Origin: an uncultured Eubacteriales bacterium
Lineage (GTDB): Bacteria > Bacillota > Clostridia > Peptostreptococcales > Anaerovoracaceae
Direction: 5' to 3'
Assembly (NCBI GenBank): GCA_900545135.1
Contig: UQXL01000044.1
Span: forward strand, 1-8,683
DNA length: 8,683 nt
A program made the translations under genes and the position numbers. A model generated the notes under the pieces. The model worked only from the letters and a program-made list of their open reading frames with translations. It was not told the origin of the DNA and searched no databases. Below are positions 4,999-8,683 of the stretch, in pieces. Within the stretch, counting starts at the first letter, position 1, and every line of letters begins with the position of its first letter.

Positions 4999-6871
4999 GA
5001 ATCCTCTCTGTATTTCAGGCGCGCTGATGAAAGAAATATTCAGAATGTACTGGTATATTCCCGTATTTACTTTCATGCTGTATTTCTTTGCCGGCATCAT
5101 GCCCATACTTTCCAACATGTCAAACATGGATTCAATAGATTACTATATCCACGAATCCGTAAAAAATATGAATATCATATATACGGGGATCGTTTGCGTT
5201 GTTCCGGTGATTACAGCCGTGCTGATGATGGGCTTCATACACAAGGAGTCAAAGGCGCTGATGCTGCACATACAGCCTCTTTCAAAGAACAGGATATTCA
5301 ATTCCTATTATATATCCGGCTGGCTGATGTGTATAATACCTCTCCTGATCACGACAGCGTTATATCTGTTGCTGTCGTTCAGGATACACGCGATTACCCG
5401 CTTCGATATCATATACTGGCTGCTTTCTTCCATAGCAGTGATGACTTGGTTTTTCGGCATTACGGTGTTTGCCGGAACGTTGACGGGAACGGCGGTGATG
5501 AATCTGCTGGCGGCAGGCGTGTTAACAATCATTTTCCCCGTACTCGTGTCAATTGCCGAAGCCTACTGCAATATTTTCATAAGCGGTTATTATAAAATGC
5601 CTGAATGTGTGACATATATAGCGGAAAACTACAATCCGATGCTGAATATGCTCTTCAGGTACGGAGAGGAAGAAACAGGCCGAACGATCGTTTTCGCCGT
5701 ATATTTTGCTGTAGGCGTACTCTTGTCGGCATGGGGAAGACGCATATATAAGACCAGAAAACTTGAAAGGGTTGGAAGTTCAACGCTTTCAAAGACTTTT
5801 GAAGAACTGATGACATATCTGGTAGTCTTCGTCGGTATGAGTTCTTTCGGACTCATGATGTGGACTTTCAGCGATTCCAGACTTATGATAATCGTCGGAA
5901 TGATCATAGGAACGCTGCTGACACTTTCCATAGTCAAGATCATCGTAAACAGGAGCATGAGAATATTCGGCCGGGATTTCCTGCGTTCGCTGGCTGTGTA
6001 TTCTGCCATAGCCGTGGTATTCGTCGCCTTGACGGTATTTGATATTACAGGATTTTCTAAACGCGTGCCTGAGGCCAGCGACGTAAAATCCGTAGAAATG
6101 GGAGACTTCGCTTCATTCTACGACAATTTCATAGATTCAGGTTTTACTGAAGAAAGCAATGTAAACTCGAAGATGCAGTTCACATCTCCTGAGTCCATTG
6201 ACAAGATAGTAGAACTCCACAACTACATCGTTGACAATAAGCTTTATGCAGGCGAAAGTGAAACCGGCGCCGAAGTGTACGATTTAGACGGCACTCCTGT
6301 GAGCATAGGAAGTGAGTATATCCATATAAAATACAAGCTTGAAAACGGCAATTCCCTTGAACGTTATTACTCTGTCAACATGGATCAAAAAGTGGCACAG
6401 CTGCTTGATGATATTCTCACAGGCGAGGAGTACATGGAAAAGAGCAAGCTGTCATCTTATATAAATATGGAAAATATCAGTTATGTGCAGATAACAAGCA
6501 CGGCGGAGTATTATGACGATCCTTATGAAGAAAGCGAAAGAAGTTATTACAGTTACGGAGATTACTATGAAGAACACGAGATAAGCAATGCAAATATAGC
6601 CGTAATTGAAAATCCAAAGCTGATTAAAAAGGTTTTCTCGGCCTGGGATAAAGATATGGCAGACTGCGGCTATCTCAGCGGCAACAGGGGCGTTTCCTCG
6701 ATACAGGAAATAGCCAGCGTCGAAATTTATTTCAAGCAGCCTGAAGACAAGAAGAGAGCAAAATATGGTGAAGAGAGTGTTGTGTTCACCATATCCAACT
6801 TCGATGAAAATATCATTAAATGTCTGACAGACGCGGGTTACGGTTACGTCGTGGGCACACAAACGGAGTAA
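4988..6871 (+). CDS. ABC transporter permease with large C-terminal extracytoplasmic domain
   Basis: This 627-aa membrane partner of the preceding ATPase has hydrophobic segments at about residues 20-42, 62-83, 108-130, 138-161, 165-192, 231-250, 274-294, 298-320 and 333-353. Nine helices would place the remaining 270 residues outside the cell. That domain is soluble and acidic, with a Tyr/Glu/Asp-rich stretch near 507-530 (EYYDDPYEESERSYYSYGDY). It has no protease or lipoprotein motif I recognise. The arrangement resembles clostridial permeases with a C-terminal domain of unknown function (possibly DUF6449), but I cannot confirm this. The ATG at 4988 has GGGAGG eight bases upstream; an in-frame ATG at 4964 lacks one. 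It overlaps the ATPase gene by 11 bp. The likely role is export or resistance/sensing of a cell-envelope-active compound, inferred from the YtrA-type control. Confidence 0.88.
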   Translation: MKYKNPLCISGALMKEIFRMYWYIPVFTFMLYFFAGIMPILSNMSNMDSIDYYIHESVKNMNIIYTGIVCVVPVITAVLMMGFIHKESKALMLHIQPLSKNRIFNSYYISGWLMCIIPLLITTALYLLLSFRIHAITRFDIIYWLLSSIAVMTWFFGITVFAGTLTGTAVMNLLAAGVLTIIFPVLVSIAEAYCNIFISGYYKMPECVTYIAENYNPMLNMLFRYGEEETGRTIVFAVYFAVGVLLSAWGRRIYKTRKLERVGSSTLSKTFEELMTYLVVFVGMSSFGLMMWTFSDSRLMIIVGMIIGTLLTLSIVKIIVNRSMRIFGRDFLRSLAVYSAIAVVFVALTVFDITGFSKRVPEASDVKSVEMGDFASFYDNFIDSGFTEESNVNSKMQFTSPESIDKIVELHNYIVDNKLYAGESETGAEVYDLDGTPVSIGSEYIHIKYKLENGNSLERYYSVNMDQKVAQLLDDILTGEEYMEKSKLSSYINMENISYVQITSTAEYYDDPYEESERSYYSYGDYYEEHEISNANIAVIENPKLIKKVFSAWDKDMADCGYLSGNRGVSSIQEIASVEIYFKQPEDKKRAKYGEESVVFTISNFDENIIKCLTDAGYGYVVGTQTE

Positions 6872-6931
6872 CACGGTTCGCTGCTGAAGCGGCGCGTCCA
6901 ATGAGCCCCGCAAAATAGAGCATGAAAACGC

Positions 6932-6957
6932 CAAGGCCGCAGCGATTTGCGGCCTTG
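6932..6957 (+). terminator. hairpin terminator of the GntR-ABC operon
   Basis: A perfect 10-bp stem, CAAGGCCGCA (6932-6941) and TGCGGCCTTG (6948-6957), has a 6-nt loop and lies 60 bp after the permease stop. The downstream U tract is imperfect (ATTTGTGT), so termination may be leaky toward the flavoprotein gene. The minus-strand side has TTTT a few bases after the stem. Confidence 0.65.
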
Positions 6958-7025
6958 ATTTGTGTAAAGCCGAACTTTGATTAGCTGCTATTGAAACGGA
7001 GAAGAGACGGGGGAGAATAGACGGT

Positions 7026-8396
7026 ATGAAGAAAAATTACTACGAAAACATAATAGCAGGAGCAGGAGCCGCCGGGCTTTACTGTGGGTGCGTGCTGGGA
7101 GGCGACACGCTGATACTTGAGAAGACGAGTCGTCCCGGAAGAAAGCTATTGGCGTCGGGAAGCGGCCAATGCAACGTGACTCACGGCGGCTCCATCAAGG
7201 ATTTCATAGAGCATTACGGACCTCACGGCAGAAATATAAGGGGCGTACTGCAAAGATACAGCAACCTGCGCCTCGTAGCGTTTTTTGAAGAACTGGAAGT
7301 TCCCCTCTGCGAGAGAGAGGACGGAAAAATTTTCCCCTCTTCGATGAAAAGCATGGACGTTCTCCAAGCCCTGCTGAGGAAAATTGAGGAGCAGAGCGTT
7401 GAACTGAACTGCGATTCTCCTGTCGTGAAGATAACTCCGCCATCTGCCGAAAGTTCTCCCGACAAAAGTTCTGCTGCCGAAATCCCTGGCGAAAGCATCG
7501 GTGACAGACGGACAGAACTCTTCACCGTAGAAACGCCCGGCAGAGCTTTCAGTTGCCGTAATCTGATAATTGCGACAGGCGGCTGTTCTTACCCCAAGAC
7601 GGGTTCCGACGGAAAGATGTTCGACGTGCTTAGAGGGGATTTAGGCATTGAGATAGTCAAGCCAAGCCCCGCCCTTACTCCTGTTTACGTTGAAAATTAC
7701 ATATACGGCGATCTGAGCGGAATGAGCTTCAAAGATATCGCCATTAACATTTCCGGTACGATCCGCCGCGGCGATTTGCTTTTTACGCGTAAAAACCTCT
7801 CCGGCCCGCTGATTCTGAACAATTCACGCTATCTGAGCCCCGGCGCCAGCTTCACACTGAACTTCCTGGCGCCGGCGCCGCCGGCCGCGCATGACCCGGC
7901 CGGTACGCCAGGCACATCAGCCGCCGCGTCAAACCCGGCCGGCACGCCAGCTCCGCCAATCAGCGGGCCGGAGGCCGCTGCCCGGTTCAAGCGGGATTTC
8001 CCGGGCAGCGGCAAATCGCCGCAGAGTTATATGTGCGAGGAACTGGGTCTGCCTAAGAGATTTGCACAGAAGATTGCAGAAGAACTTGGCATAAGCAAAA
8101 ATAAAGTTTCTCAGCTTTCGGGAAGCCAAATACAAAAGCTGGCCGAAGCTTTGACTGCGGCTTCCTTTACTGTAAGCGGCCTTGCAGGCTTCAGTGAAGC
8201 CATGGTGACAAAAGGAGGCGTAAGTCTTGCCGAAGTGGATATGACCCGAATGGCGGCCAAGAAGTATGGAGGGTTGTATTTCATAGGAGAAGCTTTGGAC
8301 GTGGACGGGGATACGGGAGGCTATAATCTGCAGTTTGCCTTTTCCTCAGCATGGGCGGCGGCAGAAGATATTCTGAGAAAGGCTGACTATAGATAA
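7026..8396 (+). CDS. HI0933/BaiN-type NAD(P)/FAD-dependent oxidoreductase (flavoprotein)
   Basis: This 456-aa flavoprotein belongs to the HI0933 family, whose physiological substrate is mostly unknown; one clostridial member, BaiN, has been tied to bile-acid reduction. The N-terminal Rossmann motif is AGAGAAG (11-17) with acidic E32 at the end of the second strand. It is followed by the family block GRKLLASGSGQCNVTH (38-53). IATGG (182-186) is the second dinucleotide motif. The C-terminus has VTKGGVSLAEVD (394-405) and GLYFIGEALDVDGDTGGYN (416-434), which close the FAD site. The family is usually about 400-410 aa. The excess lies in two low-complexity insertions, about 139-162 (Ser/Ala/Glu) and about 282-320 (Pro/Ala/Gly), the latter very GC-rich. 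ATG 7026 is preceded by GGGGGAG at ten bases. No clear promoter is seen between the hairpin at 6957 and this gene. The family call is firm; a bile-acid role is not supported by anything here. Confidence 0.92.
   Translation: MKKNYYENIIAGAGAAGLYCGCVLGGDTLILEKTSRPGRKLLASGSGQCNVTHGGSIKDFIEHYGPHGRNIRGVLQRYSNLRLVAFFEELEVPLCEREDGKIFPSSMKSMDVLQALLRKIEEQSVELNCDSPVVKITPPSAESSPDKSSAAEIPGESIGDRRTELFTVETPGRAFSCRNLIIATGGCSYPKTGSDGKMFDVLRGDLGIEIVKPSPALTPVYVENYIYGDLSGMSFKDIAINISGTIRRGDLLFTRKNLSGPLILNNSRYLSPGASFTLNFLAPAPPAAHDPAGTPGTSAAASNPAGTPAPPISGPEAAARFKRDFPGSGKSPQSYMCEELGLPKRFAQKIAEELGISKNKVSQLSGSQIQKLAEALTAASFTVSGLAGFSEAMVTKGGVSLAEVDMTRMAAKKYGGLYFIGEALDVDGDTGGYNLQFAFSSAWAAAEDILRKADYR
7894..7950 (+). repeat. 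GC-rich direct repeat inside the flavoprotein gene
   Basis: ACCCGGCCGGTACGCCAG (7894-7911) recurs at 7933-7950 with one change, 39 bp (13 codons) apart. The two copies encode (D/N)PAGTP(G/A). In 7921-7980, 47 of 60 bases are G or C. Just upstream, 7869-7880 is a self-complementary GGCGCCGGCGCC. The segment encodes a Pro/Ala/Gly linker that is not part of the usual flavoprotein fold. Confidence 0.8.
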
Positions 8397-8606
8397 AATT
8401 TCCGCACTGCCTGAAAGCCTCATCTCATAAAACTTGAAACTTAAAGAAAATAGAAGCCGCCGCCTCAGATTGAATTTCAAAAAAGTTAAAGTTTACAATT
8501 CAATGTTGCGGATTTTCAAGCCGTATTCCGCGTAGCCGTATCCAAATTTGTTAAAAACGTGGAAAATGGATACGGTTTTTGCGATATTGGATACCGTGGT
8601 ATCAAT
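8397..8606. other. non-coding, inverted-repeat-rich spacer
   Basis: No convincing gene lies here on either strand. It holds an 8-bp inverted repeat, ATTGAATT (8469-8476) and AATTCAAT (8497-8504). It also contains two copies of AGCCGTAT(T)CC (8519-8529 and 8534-8543), a long-loop hairpin (8536-8575), and a small hairpin GATACC-GT-GGTATC (8590-8603). The density of GTATCC/GGATAC words near 8521-8603 is unusual compared with other spacers in the window. Confidence 0.5.
8536..8580 (+). terminator. candidate terminator with long loop
   Basis: CCGTATCCA (8536-8544) pairs perfectly with TGGATACGG (8567-8575), with TTTTT at 8576-8580. The 22-nt loop is long for a rho-independent terminator, though A/T bases inside could pair partly. 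It is the first plausible terminator after the flavoprotein gene, 140 bp past its stop. Confidence 0.45.
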
Positions 8607-8683
8607 TGAACCGTACCCCAAAAAGTGGAGAGGGAATTAGACAGATTTTGATTGCCTGTAGAACTCCGATGGAGTTAAGTATC
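8607..8683. mobile_element. possible left end of an IS3-family (IS150-like) element, cut by the window edge
   Basis: The sequence beginning TGAACCGTACCCCAAAAAGT at 8607 resembles the terminal inverted repeats of IS3/IS150-group elements, which start with TG and carry CCCCAAAAAGTKGRCA-like bases. No transposase is visible before the window ends; an ATG at 8669 (MELSI) is the only late start and lacks a ribosome binding site. AACTCC-GAT-GGAGTT (8662-8676) forms a small hairpin. The other end and any target duplication lie outside the window, so this is a pattern match only. Confidence 0.35.

Noticed and set aside
7829..8135. Overlapping minus- and plus-strand frames opposite or inside the flavoprotein GC-rich segment
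   Set aside because: High GC removes stop codons from all frames. The real frame keeps the conserved FAD motifs on both sides.
7026..8396. Bile-acid-inducible operon membership for the flavoprotein
   Set aside because: No other bai-type genes are present, and the HI0933 family is widespread with mostly unknown substrates.

Overview
The window looks like a chromosomal piece from an anaerobic Gram-positive bacterium of the class Clostridia. The main reasons are a SCIFF peptide with its radical SAM maturase (a near-signature of Clostridia), a YtrA-type GntR/ABC operon, a short SppA, strong GGAGG-type ribosome binding sites and TTGACA/TATAAT-like promoters. The sequence does not allow a species call.

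Layout. (1) 1-197: the cut-off end of one + strand gene overlapping a second tiny one (or a single frameshifted gene), closed by a perfect bidirectional terminator at 235-263. (2) 316-2120, minus strand: a RiPP locus, scfA (48-aa cysteine-rich precursor, too short for a standard ORF cutoff) followed by scfB (radical SAM/SPASM maturase). A sigma-A-like promoter lies upstream, and a strong hairpin sits between the two genes. (3) 2199-2255: a degenerate direct repeat. (4) 2350-3624, minus strand: membrane-anchored signal peptide peptidase SppA with a long Gly/Asn/Ser-rich cytoplasmic head and a probable TTG start. (5) 3831-6871, plus strand: a three-gene operon of YtrA-like repressor, ABC ATPase and 9-TM permease with a large extracytoplasmic domain. 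The genes overlap by 4 and 11 bp, and the operator palindrome lies on the promoter. The operon is followed by a hairpin. (6) 7026-8396: an HI0933/BaiN-type flavoprotein with two low-complexity insertions. (7) 8397-8683: non-coding, inverted-repeat-rich DNA running into what may be the left end of an IS3-family element cut by the window edge.

How the genes work together: scfA/scfB form one post-translational modification system, and the hairpin between them fits the need for more precursor than enzyme. The GntR/ABC/permease genes form a self-regulated export or sensing unit, by analogy with the cell-wall-antibiotic-responsive Ytr system. SppA and the flavoprotein look like independent housekeeping-type genes.

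Most notable: the SCIFF peptide has Gly at the position where I believe the characterised homologue has its thioether-acceptor Thr. Separately, three unrelated proteins here carry in-frame low-complexity insertions, two of them built from DNA repeats. I see no RNA genes, CRISPR array or phage genes.
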